64,000 bases of DNA from Echinometra lucunter (taxonomy: Eukaryota > Echinodermata > Echinoidea > Camarodonta > Echinometridae). The stretch lies in NCBI GenBank assembly GCA_029962745.1, contig CM057155.1:30996896-31060895 (forward strand). Direction: 5' to 3'. The number at the start of each line of letters is the position of its first letter. The first letter of the stretch is position 1. Made by a program: the position numbers and the translations under genes. Shown in pieces: positions 1 through 14,200 of the stretch. A model generated the notes under the pieces. It saw nothing but the letters and a program-made list of their open reading frames with translations, had not been told where the DNA came from and did not search any database.

Positions 1-2311
1 TGGATGAATGAAATAATCCTGAATATCGGTCAATATTGAAAAATGGGTGATAACAAAGGCTCGAGTAAAGTCAATGTGTCATCAAGATCTTTCGTAGATC
101 ACTTTAAGAGGATTGGAAATAGGCAAAGTAGCTGTAATCAAGAAGTACATGATGCAGCTGATTTAATATCTGCTGACACTCTTGATGCAGAGAATGCTGT
201 TTTAGATGCACCAATTTTAATTGATGAGGTTTTATCTATGATAAATAGATTGAAGGATGATGAGGAATGAATTCTTGAAAAATTGTCCTGTTCGTATTCT
301 TGAGCTAATAGTTCGTTTATTTAGTATTATTTTAGACAGCGGAGTTGTACCTACAGATTGGTGTACTGGGATTATTATACCTCTCTTTAAAAACAGGGGT
401 GATGCAACGAACCCTGATAATTATAGGGGTATTACCCTGTTGAGTTGCCTAGGAAAATTGTTTACTTCTATATTTAATCATAGGATATCACAATTCTTAG
501 ATGCCAACTCAACATTGGGAGAGGATCGGGCAGGCTGGATTTCGTGCTGGTTACTCGACAATAGATCATGTTTTTGTTTTAAAATGCATAATAGATATTT
601 ATCTACATCAGAAGAAACGCCTTTATTGCGCATTTATTGATTATAAAAAGGCTTTTGATTTGATTGATAGATCTTCATTATGGCAAAAGATGCTCAAGTC
701 TGGTATCAATGGTAAAATATAAGAAATATTTATTGAAGTGCCAAGTCATGTGTGAATGTTAATGGCAAGATGTCAGAATATTTTCGTTGTAACATTGGGG
801 TAAGACAGGGTGAAAATCTTTCTCCCCTATTATTTGCAATCTACTTAAATGATTTTGAGAGTTATCTTAGCCAGTTCTATAATGGTCTCAGTCATCTGGC
901 TAATGTGATGCATGAACAGGAGTTAGATACCTTTCTAAATCTTTATTGTTTATTATATGCTGATGATATAATTGTTTTAGCTGACACACCAGACCAGCTA
1001 CAGCTGGCTCTTGATCTTGCAGTCGATGGATACTGCCAAAAGTGGCAATTAACGGTAAATACCAGTAAAACGAAGATTGTTGAGATGAAAAGGGGAAAAG
1101 TGAGGAAAGTACCAAGGTTAACTTTTCGGAATTATGAGTTGGAAGTGGTTTATGATTTCGTTTACCTATAGAGTAACATTTAATTACAATGGCTCTTTTA
1201 GCTGGCAGTTTCAAAGCGGAATACCCAAGCAAAAAAAAAGCACTTTATAGCATGTTAGTGAAGGCAAAAACAACTGCTTTTATATATAAACACTCAATGT
1301 GAGCTATTTAACCCTATATAATTTGGGGTTATGAAGAAATACGGCAAATAGAAGTTTTTCATAGGAAATTTTTGAGAATGATTCTGCATATAAACAAGTA
1401 AACAACCCCAGATTGTATGGTTTACGGGGAGACAGGACGTATAGTGTAATACTTTTATGTAAAATGTAGGAAGATAGGCTACTGGCTAAGACTGGTTAAA
1501 ATTTTTGTTTAATAGCCTCATTAACAGTATGCATAATAATGAACACAAGCTTCTCATCAACATGGTTATCTTGCATAATGAATGTATTAAATAGCTCCGG
1601 ATTTGGGAATGTTTGGATTTCTCAAGGTCATAGGTATAGCAAGGAGTGGGTATATTGACTGCTCTGAAATTAAGACGTTTAAGCAAGATTCAAAAGTTGG
1701 ACAGCAGTGAAAGTGGGAAAATAGGCTAAATCAGCTATGCACAAACTATAGAATGTTTAAAGACGAGCTGGTTTTTGAAAAAATATTTGCTACTCTTAAA
1801 TAGTTCCTGACGCTGCCATTTTATGTAGATTTAGATGTAGGTCACATTATCTATTTGTTTGTTCTTATTTTAGTAAAGAAAGGCTCTAGATACATATCGA
1901 TAAGCTCTCCAATACTAAAAATGCTATCCATTTGAGAAGTTTAGTGAAATTCATTAGAATTATTTTTAATCATTTCACTCACACTAATATGTGTCAAAGA
2001 GAAAAGTAGATGCTGTTGTGAATAGAACCGGAGTTGTAGTAACTCGTAGTGGCAGGTTAGTGAAAAGTCCTGCACGTTTAGATTTATAATGTGTTGTAAA
2101 TTCCACTTATTCAGTACTTCATACACGTACAGTATCATTGTTTGTCATATGTTTTATTATTATTATTATTATTCTTTAGTAATCATGTCTAACGTTATAA
2201 GTGATGTAATATAGACTATATTTTACATGCATATGCATATGTTTGAACTCTCATACCCCGAGAGGGGTCGATAGAGTCATAAAATCTTATCTTATCTTAT
2301 CTTATCTTATT
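1..2311 (+). mobile_element. Decayed non-LTR retrotransposon (LINE), RT portion and 3' tail
   Basis: Broken reverse-transcriptase reading frames run from about 43 to 1170. Visible blocks are NPDNYRGITLLSCLGKLFTS, the finger/palm segment AFIDYKKAFDLIDR, GVRQGENLSPLLFAIYLND and the catalytic YADDIIVLAD near 955-985. The frames are split by a stop near 270, a shift near 530 and a stop near 720, so no functional protein can be made. The left end, with any endonuclease domain, lies outside the window. The non-coding remainder ends in a (TCTTA)n tail at about 2284-2311, as expected for a LINE 3' end. The blocks resemble the CR1/L2/Jockey group, but I cannot fix the clade by eye. Confidence 0.85.
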
Positions 2312-2515
2312 TTATTACCTACCACCACCATGGCCACCACCACCATGCACCACCACCATCACACATAACTATCACCACCGGCGTAAATCCACTCTGAGGA
2401 GTGGGGGATGATTGACTTTTTTGACGATTTTTTTTTCTGTCGATCTCACACTTAAGTATAAGCACACACCCTCACTGACCCCCACAGACCCCCCTACACA
2501 CATTTTAATATTTAT

Positions 2516-2757
2516 TTTGCGAGCGAGCGAAGCGAGTGAGCCAAAAATAACCATTTTTCTAGTTTTTAATCGCATTTTCTAACAGAAATTCTAAAATATG
2601 AGCGAGCAAAGCAAGCAAGCCAAAAATAACCACTTTTCTCATTTTTAATCGCATTTTCGAATAGAAATTCTAAAATAATGACGAGCGAGCGAGCCAAAAA
2701 TAACCACTTTTTTGGTTTTCAATCGCATTTTCAAATAGAATTTCTAAAATATGATGG
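2516..2757. repeat. Three-copy ~80 bp tandem repeat with GAGCGAGC motifs
   Basis: Three imperfect units each contain a GAGCGAGC-rich head, the segment GCCAAAAATAACCA, a poly-T patch, ATCGCATTTTC and AATTCTAAAATA. The third unit is more diverged. No coding signal is seen. It is followed at about 2825-2906 by two copies of AAAAAGTGGGGGGATAT separated by C-runs. The strip 2312-3293 otherwise holds only simple repeats. Confidence 0.8.
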
Positions 2758-3035
2758 TTGTTTATGACAGATATTCAAAGATTTTACTAACGGATTGATT
2801 AAAATATATTTTCTTTCTTAAAAAGTGGGGGGATATTTGTACACGCCATCCCCCCCCCCTCTCCAAAAAGTGGGGGGATATATCCCCATCCCCCCCCCCC
2901 CCCCGGGATTTACGCCAGTGACTATCACCATTACCTAGTACCACCAAGGAGTTACCAGTGCTGTAACTCCTTGGTACCACCACTATACCACCACCACCAT
3001 CATTAATAATTATTTGATAGCTCGCTGGCGCAGCC

Positions 3036-3036
<1 letters not shown>

Positions 3037-3077
<41 letters not shown>

Positions 3078-3110
3078 GCCGGGGGGGCCGGGGGGGGGGC
3101 AGGGAGCTCG
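3037..3110 (+). repeat. (GA)n then G-run tract upstream of the UCP4-like gene
   Basis: About fourteen GA dinucleotides are followed by runs of G broken by CC pairs. On the + strand this is a purine block with several G-runs of at least four, able in principle to form a G-quadruplex. It lies about 190-250 bp before the start codon at 3294, so it may sit in or near the promoter or 5' UTR. That link is inference. Confidence 0.6.
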
Positions 3111-3293
3111 AGGGAAGGTCGGATTTGCACGGTACTTCATTTTGTAAACAAGTCGCGCTGCGATAACGTTTTGGGGATGGGATCTTAGTCCATGTTTTAC
3201 AGAATTTAAGATTTTACTCCCGTTTTTGCGTGAACCCTAGATAATACTGGCAATTTTGGATGTCTAAAGAAGCAGGCCAAAACCATAAATAAG

Positions 3294-6200
3294 ATGGTGA
3301 ATACTGACAGCTTCGTGTTTAAATACGTTTTATCAGCATGTGCTGCGACGGTAGCAGAAACAGGTGAGTCAAATTGAGCGGCAGCCTCGCTGCACTCCCG
3401 TGTAGTTTTGGGGGAGAGAGAGGGAGGCCTACATGTATGTCCGTAGGCCCGTAGGCGTTAACATAATTTGTGACATGCATGTGTTGTTCGAAATGTTTGA
3501 ATACTTTTGTGCACTGTTGTTTATCACGACTATGCCCTGTTGTTTGTTTTTGTTTGTTTGTTTGTTTTTTTGTTTTGCGAGACATTGTCCAGTAGATTGT
3601 GAGGAGTGTGAATGGATTAGGAATTATTATCATGTTTATTGGAGGGCCTTACTGATTTTTTTTTTTTCAAATTTGCCAACTTTTAGTTAATAATGATCAC
3701 ATTAAATTTCCAACATACAGCATATTCAGATGTTTTTATTAAATTCAGAGTAATTTCAGAATTTATAGGCAATAAGAATTCCCGAGATATCGCAACCGCA
3801 AAATTTGATGTCGTATTGCAGTGCTCAGGAACTGTTTTACAAAAAAAGGAGTCTTAATTTTGCACACGACAGTTTACAAACGATTAATACAAAACAGAGA
3901 TCCATAAAAGGTAAGATAATTGCATCAATAGCAAGGCAAAATTCCATAAAATCATTTGATATCACATTTTGCTTACAATTCTGATGACATTGTCTCTCGA
4001 AATGAGGAATTCTAGACCCTTGTCGGTAGATTCAATTTTTTCAGAATGGACGCAAAATGCAGCAAAATTTGCCAATATTTTATTAATAACTTCCCAATTC
4101 CTTCCTCAATTTCGAAAAGTTAGTCTTTAGATAATTTTAGGTTTCTCTTTCCGTTGGTGCTATCAGATTTTCAAAATCTTTTCTAGTTTTTGAGATATGA
4201 CCCTGTGGGCAGAATTAGGAGTATAGGGAAAACATCTTTCCGAAGGAAAATCGGGCAAGACGGGGTCACGACCAACAGTTCTACATCAATCTTGTCAGGA
4301 CAGATGCACACACATGCTCTTTTTTTTCCAAGGACTGTTAAAGAATGGAACTGTCTCCCCTCTTAAGTTGTAACTCAACCGTCTTACTTTTAAAGCAAAA
4401 CTTAAAAAGACCTTAAAACTAGCACCTTAAAGTTGGTGGCTGCACACAACACACTTCCACTTTAGACACCTATGCCATCTGTTGGAGGATTCCTACCAAG
4501 TACCAAATACCAAGAATCTGTAACAAGTTAGCACCATGAAGGCAACAACAACAAAAGTTCCATATTAAATGACTTTTTTTAGCATCTGAAAACAAGTGCT
4601 TAGCTTTTGGTTCCGCCATCATACAACAAATGATATTGGGTGTTTTTGACATTTTGTCTCCTTAAAATTCACCTGTAATTTGGAATTGATCTACATGTAC
4701 ATGTATGTAAATTTAATTGTAAAAATTAATGAATTGTTTAAAATTAAAATTATTTTGCCGTATTATTTATTTAATTTGTTTTTTTAAATAAATGGCCTTG
4801 TCATTCCTAAAATCTCCAAATATTTTCATTTAATTTTTTTCCTTCTTTATTCAAAGCAGCAAGGATGTGTAGGATGCCTGTTTAGAGAAAAAAAGTATTC
4901 TATACTTGCTTTATATTTATAAACGCACCTCACAAGGAAAGAGTTAGCCTTAAAATTCTGGCAATCTTTATTTTATCTATATTTAAACTTTTAAAGGTGA
5001 TGGAGGAAAGCCTGCTTCTTGTTGAGGTACACCTTTGTTCTTTTATGAACGATCTCTTCTGCTGGTAGCAGATGTAGATCATTGTTTGCCAGTACATTTA
5101 ACATGAAAATCTTTCTGCTTGTAATAGTGTGGGCTTGTTGAAGAATTGTTCATGCTGCTTTAGGTCTTTAATTCATATCGGTGTATCATATGCATGTACC
5201 CTCATTTATGCATTCCTAAATCTTAAAGTTGCCTGGGCTTGATGTATAGATGGCGCTTCTCACAATACTTGTGCAAATCCCACAGAGCAGCGCCATGAAA
5301 GTTTCCTAGCCTCGGCAAAGTTTTGGGTATGATTAAAGGCATTGGCTAACTTTGTGAGTAGCTGATTTAAAAAAAATTCTCAAACTAAGATGAAACATGT
5401 GTATGAGTACTTGTATTTGTACTAAAAAAAACCCTGAAACCAACCATAATTTGGAATGAAAAAGTGTAAGTTAGACGCAAACGGCAATTTCATTATCCTT
5501 CGTCACATGAGACAATCACTAAGAGGACCACTTTGCTTGAATTTGAAAATGCTGTTATGTGCCTACCACCGCGTGATTCGCCAGTACACACAGTATGGTA
5601 AGGTGAGTCACACGCACATGCGCACTCCTTATGTCTATTCTGTGCAACCGACCCTCGTATATTTTTCAAACATTGGTTCACATTTTTGATATTTAAAAAT
5701 ACTTCCTGTGGATACTTTGAAACTTTCAGACTGGTATTTTTACACTATAACCCTTATGTTTATCCCATTTTCAAGTAACAAAACAAGATTTTTTAAAATC
5801 TTAACAATGTTAACCAATGTCTTTAAAGATTATTTTGGTACATGTAGGCTCGCTCACATGCTTTAGTGTGTGATGCAGTATGCATGTAACACACACTGTG
5901 GGAAAGCTGCTGTGCATCAATAAACAGGTTAAATATTTCTCCTTTTTTTTTCAATTCTATTATGAATCTTTCTGTATTATACTTCTGCATTATTATTATT
6001 TTTATGTTTTATTTTTTATTTTTTGTCCTCTGCAGTGACCTATCCCTTGGACATCACCAAGACCAGATTACAGATCCAAGGTGAGGTTACTGCAGCCAAG
6101 CATTACAGATCAGAGGAAGCTATTCCATACAGGGGTATGGTGAGGACAGCATTGGGCATTGGTAAGTGGGTATAGACCAGGGCCAATATTCAATTCAATA

Positions 6201-9200
6201 CTTAGGTCAGAAATATGAGTATTTGTCTTAGTTTTTTACTTAGATAAAATACTTAGCAAAATTTGGTTTGCAATTCAGTATTTTGGCTAAATATTTTACT
6301 CTAAATCTAAGATACCTACCTAGGAGACTTAAGCCAATTATTTTGGAGGCCTTGACTGGCAGACATAGGTTTTTATACGCAGTCATCATGAGCTGCGCAG
6401 AATTATATCATAACGTATTTGAGCGTATTTGATGCGACATGTTAATTGGTATTGAAAATATCATGTCAAAATGCATATCACTAAGGATTTTGGCTTAAAG
6501 TTGGCTTACTAAAGTAAAATTCAAAGTATTGAATTGAATATGATTGGGCAAATTTCTTAGCCAAGTAAAATACTTAGTAAAAGTTTTACTTAAGTATTGA
6601 ATTGAATACCGGTCCAGGCCCCTAAAGCTCCGCCATTTTGTCCAGATCCATTAGAAGGCAGACCTAAGCATCCATCAATATTTATGATTAAAAATGAATG
6701 ATTCATTTTGTAAGATGCTTGCAACTAGTAGCATTTTGTTTGTACGCGTTATGAAACATAACATGCATCAGCTTACTGCATGCGCAGTTAATGCGCAATA
6801 AATATGCAACAAATGCGCATTAAATCAAAGTGTTACAATAAACTGATACACGCAATATACATGTATATGAATAATGCAACAGTGTTATCGATATCATGGC
6901 GATAACGGGTGCTTATCGGCCCCTTCAAATGATCCGAAAGAGGCGGGGCCTAATGCCATTCTCGTAATGATATCCACGCGTGCTGCTTTCCGTCTAGTAG
7001 ATATGTCTATGGTACAGACGAACATGTACTTGTTTATCAATTTGGTGAAAGCAAAATGCTATAAGTGGGCATAACCATTAATCTTTAGCTATATTTGGTA
7101 AGGACAGCATTGGGCATTGGTGAGTGGGTACAGATAGTTGGGCATTAAAGAACAGAGAAAGCAATTCCTGACAGGTGAAGAACAGCCCTAGGCAGTGGCC
7201 TATACAGAGTTAAATCATGTTGTTACAGTTTCTTACAAAACATAATTGATAGAAAATGTTTCTCACAGGGGTGTGGTTATGACAGCATTGGACATTAGCA
7301 AGTGGATATCAGGTTTTGAATAAGGTTTTTAAAGCATTATAACACACAAGAAGTTACCGGTACACCTTTCAGAGGTATGGTAAGGGCTGCATTCAAGTGG
7401 CATTGAGGAGTTGGCATAGACCTTTATCAGGTTGGTACATACTACATGCCAAACATTTAATCTACAGAGGGAACCATTCCATATACATGTAGGTACATGG
7501 TTAGGACTACAGTAGGCATTGGTAAATGAGCACAGACAGATGTATACTTTTTGATTATTTTGGAATGAAAAATGCTATATTCATTAAGCCTGATTTGAGT
7601 TTTGAGATCATATGCCACAACTGGTATAATAGAAATCAATCACAAATTTGCCTTGATCGGTTGGATAGAGCCAATCAGCTTCTCGGTAATTGAAATGAGA
7701 ATTATAATATATCAGGGGCAGATGCCAAATTGGCTGCGACCCCCTTTTCAAACAGAATCTTTTTTTTTTTTTTGCTTATCAGCAAAATTTAGGGGTAAAA
7801 TAGACACCTGAAAATGCTGAGGAAATTCTTCGCATAAAACAGACACCTGAAAAAAGTCGACCCCCCCCCCAAAAAAAAAAAAATTGAAAAAATAAAAAAT
7901 TGAAAAAATGCTTGATTCAGCCCTGTATGTGTATCAAGTATAATTATGTAGGATAGAGCCTAGAGGTTTAAACCAAAAATCTGTCCTTAAATGGTCATGA
8001 AAGCCTAATATTTTGTTATTGTTAGCTCTATTGACTGAAATTATGAATTTCCTCACCATGACACTAATGTTATTTGATAAGTTGTCCATATGAAGTGATA
8101 TATTTTATCTGTTGTTTCATTTTTGCATATAGTTGAAGAAGAAGGGCTTTTAAAACTATGGCAAGGAGTCACACCAGCAATATACAGACACATAGGTAAG
8201 TACAAGAATACACACAGATCTGGTTTACAATCTACGTCCTTTCATTAGATGATATTACACACACCATTCAACTTAAAAATTCTGTAGCACATCGCTAAAT
8301 TCATATTTACATACTAGGTTATGCTATTCATTTTTATGATATTCCATGTAATATTTTTTAGATGTGATTTGTATTAAAAATCTTTTACAGCCTTTTGTCT
8401 GCAATGCCTGAATTTAATTGAGTATATTATCATTACTTTTATTTTTTCATATTTATGGCTGATTTGTGTAATATTGTAAGATGTGTATCAAAGAAAAAAA
8501 TTATACAGATGATTAAAGGTAGCCTGCTTTGAAAGGATTTAGTATAATCTTATGTTTACTTTTTATGCCTCCGCCCACCGTAGGTAGTTGCCGGAGGCAT
8601 TATGTTTCGGTCGTCCATCCGTCCGTCCGTCTGTCCGTCCCGTTCATGTATGCATATGGGAAGGGCAATGCTCTCATTAGATTTGGGGGTCACAAGGTCA
8701 AAGGTCAAGGTCAAAGATATTGTATAAATGAAAATAAATCAGCATGAAGTGCCATTTATTTCTGATGTGGTAATGGCGGAGGCATAAAGTTCAACCACGC
8801 GTGGTCAAAGATTCATCTAGTTTTTCCATATTTTGTGCTTCACAGTGTATACCGGTTGTCGCATGGGGTCATATGAATATATCAGAGACAGGATATTTGG
8901 CAAGAATCCAGATGGGACATTTCCAGTATGGTATGTATATCTAAACAAATTTAACAATTATGATGATGAAGTATATATGGAAGACCAATTCTTCTGTATG
9001 TTTTGATTTTTTTGAAATTTTAGTGTGCACTTTTCTACAGATGTATAATGATAATGATGTGTGATTAATTGCCACTTCTGGGACTGTCCCTTTCTGTCAT
9101 TTCTTTTTTCTTTTATTTTTTAATGTCAGAACCTGCTTTATTTTTCTAAAAAGACAAAAGTGCTGATTTTATTATTAGGAATGGTTCATTTAATTTACAA

Positions 9201-11025
9201 GCTGCTCATCAGAAAACAAAAACAAAAACTTCAAACTAGAACTAATGCTGCTTTGTATGTCTGAAAAACAATTCACAGTCACTATGAACATGGCGGACAA
9301 AGAAAGCAGACAAAATAAACAACCTCTCATTCTACCCTTCACAATGGTTCTGGTAGTCAAAAGAACATCCCTTCACAGCTATTATGTTTAATCATGTAGT
9401 TCCAGGTGAATATGCATGTGACACCTGTTCCACATATTTTAGACGATAGCAGTGAAGGGATGTTCTTTTGACTACCAGAACCATTGTGAAGGGTAGAATG
9501 AGGGGTTGTTTATTTTGTCCGCTTTCTTTGTCCGTCATGTTCATAGTGAGTGACTGTCACACAGATTCTCTTTGAAAGACCAATTTATGACCAGGGCCCC
9601 ATTTCATAAAACTTGTTATCAGTAAGAACATGCAATAACTGTTATAAGCTACTGAAATCCTTGCATCTGATTGGCTGGGAGCAAATTTGTCATAGAAATG
9701 TGGCAGTTTTTACTGATAACAAGTTTTATGAAACAGGGCCTAGAACTCAAGATTACTTTTCATCAATCATCTTTATCTTTGTTCTGACATTGACATTTTT
9801 ATGGTAATTACAGGAAGGCAGTGATATCAGGGTCAACAGCGGGAGCCTTTGCTCAGTTCCTTTCCAGTCCAACTGACCTGGTCAAGGTACAGATGCAAAC
9901 AGAAGGTCGTAGAAGATTAGAAGGAAAGCCACCAAGGTAGGTCATGCCTGGTAGTTGTCGTGTACTGCCATTACTTGACAAATTTCTTGTGAACCCTTTC
10001 CATGCCATTGGTAGTAAGCCACATCCAAGAATTTAATCATAGGAAAATACGTTTTGACTCATTATGGCTCTGGTTTTATTTTCTTTGGTACAGTAAAAGG
10101 TTCCATAACTGTAAAGTTTTTGTCCTTGCCATATATTTCATGCCCAATTTACTTTAAACCAACTTAGGAAAAGTCCATTCTCTATTCTTGTTCTTTATGA
10201 GTGTAGCTCAGAAATTTCGTGGTCAGAAGGGGTTGATTAAGCTTGATTGTAAAGTGCCTTTCAAACATCATATATTATCAGTTGTTCATGAGTTGATCGA
10301 ATTTTTGCATCTCAAAATAACAATGTAGCCATATATTTTGTGACTTTCCAGAAAAGTCATACCTAGCTTAAATGTCATTTTCATGTAGTTAGTAACAGAA
10401 GGATCACTCAGAGAAACAACAGTGTATATCTCCAAGAGATGCTTATCTGAGAAATACTATAATGGACTTTAGCCTTTATAATTGTTTATTTGCATGTACC
10501 TATCAATACTGCTCTTATTGATGGTATCAGGGGCATTTGGTGAATGCAGTTGATATGATGTGTCCAAAGATAGTAGAGGTTGGTGTATTATATGAAGAAT
10601 GACCAAATGCAAACAGTAGTGGTGTGCTAGAAGGTACAAGTTGCAAAAGAGTGGGCATGCCACACTTGAGAGGGGGCGTTATTTATGGAAAAAGGAGCTC
10701 TAGAGAGGGAAACAAAATACACCATTATCTGACAAAGCTCAAACCTGTGGTCATCTAAAATATGTTCTTTCATCAGTTTCATATGTTTTATGAGAAAATA
10801 CACATCACCCGTAAAGGTGATAGTACAATATTTTTTACATAGCACATAGAAAAATAATTATGCTCAATAATATCATGAGTACAAAAGGTAGGAATTATTT
10901 AGAAGAATCATTCGTACTCTTATAAATTGACTGTGTCAACCTATGAATATTTAGATAGTGTGATGTGCTTTAGAACATTTCAAGTTGAATGCTGCCTGTA
11001 ATATCAAGATCTTCATTGTCATCAG

Positions 11026-11085
<60 letters not shown>

Positions 11086-11182
11086 CCATCATCAACACCA
11101 TCATCACCATCATCACCATCATCATCATCACCATCATCATTATCACCATTTTCATCACCATCACCATCATCATCATCACCAC

Positions 11183-11217
<35 letters not shown>

Positions 11218-14200
11218 CCATCATCACCATCATCATCACCATCATCCTCATCCTCATCAAATGCAGAAAACAAATTGAAAATTTCTATAAATTATGGAGT
11301 GTAACATTGCTCTTAGTGGAAAAAAAACAGGCACTTAATATGGCATTATTATCATGCCATGCTAAAGCTGGGGTAATAATACTAGTAGTGGAGCGCCAGG
11401 AGTGTCAGTTCTGACAGACGTGAGTGCTATACAAGAACCCACTATTATTATCTCTTGTTTCTCTTGTTATTTGTGAAGGGTAAATACAGCATTCCAGTGC
11501 TTCAGACAGATTCTTCGTGATGGAGGTATCAGGGGTCTATGGAAAGGCTGGGTACCGAATGTCCAGAGAGCAGCGCTAGTAAATATGGGAGGTAAGACTC
11601 TTGTAGTTGAAATGACAACACTGAGACAACGCTGATTACGTAGATGAGGTTTACGGTTCACCATGTGGTAAGTCCTGAAAGGGACTATTAACCCATTCGT
11701 GACAGAGGACCACATTTTGTGGTTTGGCCTAATATCTTTTGATGCAAAGCCCTAAAAATCATACCAAATACATGAGGAGAAAGAGCAAAAAATTCTACAC
11801 AAACTGTGCCCATTTTGGTTGCGTCAATATTTGTTGTTTGATGCTGAAAATTTTTTAAAGGAAAATAAGCATTACAATCCTTAAATTGACAATGTGATAG
11901 AAAGTTTAAAATCACCGTTTTCCCCTGCAAATTGGCAACTTTTTGACTTCTCATCATAATTTATGTCAATTTATATTCATTTCAGATACATGAGGTTGTA
12001 TAAGAAAAATGTAGCAATAAAATAAAAATGTTGGTGTTGCCAATTTGAAGAATAAAAGCTGATCAAATTAGGCTTTAAATAATTCCTGTCACGAATGGGT
12101 TAAGGTAGAGAGAGTAGAGAAAGTTGATGGGGAGGAGAAATGGAGAGGTGAGATAGAGTAAGAGAGAGTGGAGAGTATCTTTCTTAAGAGTGGGTGAAGT
12201 CCTAAAAAGGATGTAAAGCAGATGAGAAGGATGTTCGTCAACAGGAGAGATCACGGTGAACCTTAAACCTCATCTATGTTATCAGTACCACCATGCAAAC
12301 CTCCACTTTCAAAGATCAACACCGATTAATACTGAAATTGAGCCATGCAGACAGTTACGTTTCATAGCACTGCTTGATAAGTTGAGTTAGGATCTAAATT
12401 CCATACATGAATGGGTTACCTTGATGATTTATTAAAATGTTTATCATGAGAGGTGAGGTGATCATAGTTCAAGTGACAAATTTTCAGACAGGAATGATTA
12501 GTAGTTTTGTCAGATGGTCAAAATAATTTCAGCAATCCTTTTATTTCCTGCTGTGGGCTGTGAAAAGCATATTACAGTGGAAACTCGGTATTAAGAGATC
12601 TGATATAACAAGGTAATATTCTTTATATTTTATTATTTTTTACAGTGATATAACAAAATTCCTGCCATAACAAGGTAATTTTGATGGTCCCAAGGACCTC
12701 ATTATACTGAGTTTCCACTGTATATGGAAGTACACGGCTCTTGTACCAGAATTATGCAAACATTTTGTGAAATTTATGTGCCAAAAAAGAGAGTCCAAAT
12801 ATCATGACACTGAAGCCTGTTCCCCGTGATACATAGAAACAGGTTATCAAAGCAGTGCTTTGGCAAAAGCTTCCATGCCCTGATTGAGATCCATGTAATA
12901 AGAATATAAAATAATAAGAATAAAAATTAAAATTGTTCAAACTTAAAAGGAATTATTGCATGTCAAGTGGGTACATGAGCATATTTATAAAGTAGAACCA
13001 ACATATAGCAAAATCTACATGTAGCAAGCTGTTCTTAAAAGGTTGTTGGAACTCATATTGCTACAAGATGTTGTCACTAATGCTTATTCCTATTTGTTTC
13101 AGATTTAACAACATATGACACAGTCAAACATCTTCTTCTAAATCACACTAGTCTAAGAGACAACTATGTCACACATGGTTTATCTAGGTAAGTAGGTATA
13201 TGATTCAAAGTTGATACAATATCAAAATATTGATATAGTAAAGGTCAAAGTTTATCTTCAGTTCTGTATTTGTATCTGTAGTTGTTGAATTTCATGAGAT
13301 ATTTACTTAAGAAATTCAAAATTGTTTGCCATGCAGTAGATGGTTTGTAAACACTAGAAAATGTGAACAAACTGTTAAGAACATGCTGGAAATCATTTAT
13401 TTGCCTACATGTATGTTTTGTTGCAGCACTAACATGTAGTACACATGTGTTAGTTAGGCATGATAGTCTCGGGAAACTATGGTAGATTCTTTTATCTATA
13501 CCATCCTTATTGCATCTAAACACAACAATAAAAGTAACTCCTCCCTAATTCAAAATAGCATAACTTTTTAACGAAGAAGTTTTGAGCAAAATGATGTAGC
13601 AGGAGTGTTCCTACACTCATTGACTAACTTCTGTGTGAAAATGAGATTGAACCGTCACATGAGTGAGTGAGCAGACACTAAAGACAAAAAAATGTCACTT
13701 TTCAAAAGTCACAAGAGTCATTTTGGAAGGTCTGTGAAATAGGCTTTTTCTGGTTTATGTTTAAGTGCTGTTTATGTTTATCATGGTTATGTCAGGGTTG
13801 AGTGAGCACATTTTAACGAGGAAGCAAGAAATGCAAAAATTTACTGTTTAATGCTTGAAAACAGCTCCCGGTATTTTCACGTGCTGAATCATGTTGGTTG
13901 ATGCCAATTTATTCCATAAACTGAATGGATTTTATAGTTTTAGGAGGGATGAGCATCACCTTTTTTCAAAAAATTGTGTTCACCCAACTGTAATAACCAT
14001 GGAAAGTGTCAGGGATAGGCGTGACGGGTCAAACAGTGGAAGAAACCAAATTCGCAAAAGTTTTGTTTTCACAGACCCCCCAAAATGACTCTTGTGACTT
14101 TTGAAAAGTGACATTTTTGCCTTTAATGTCTACTCACTCATGCATGACTTGACAGATCAATCTCATTTTCACATAGAAGTTACTCAATAATTGTAGGAAC

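Noticed and set aside
10970..11414. Overlapping open frames of poly-His, poly-Ile, poly-Met and poly-Asp
   Set aside because: All come from the (ATC)n microsatellite read in different frames; there is no start context, splice signal or complex sequence.
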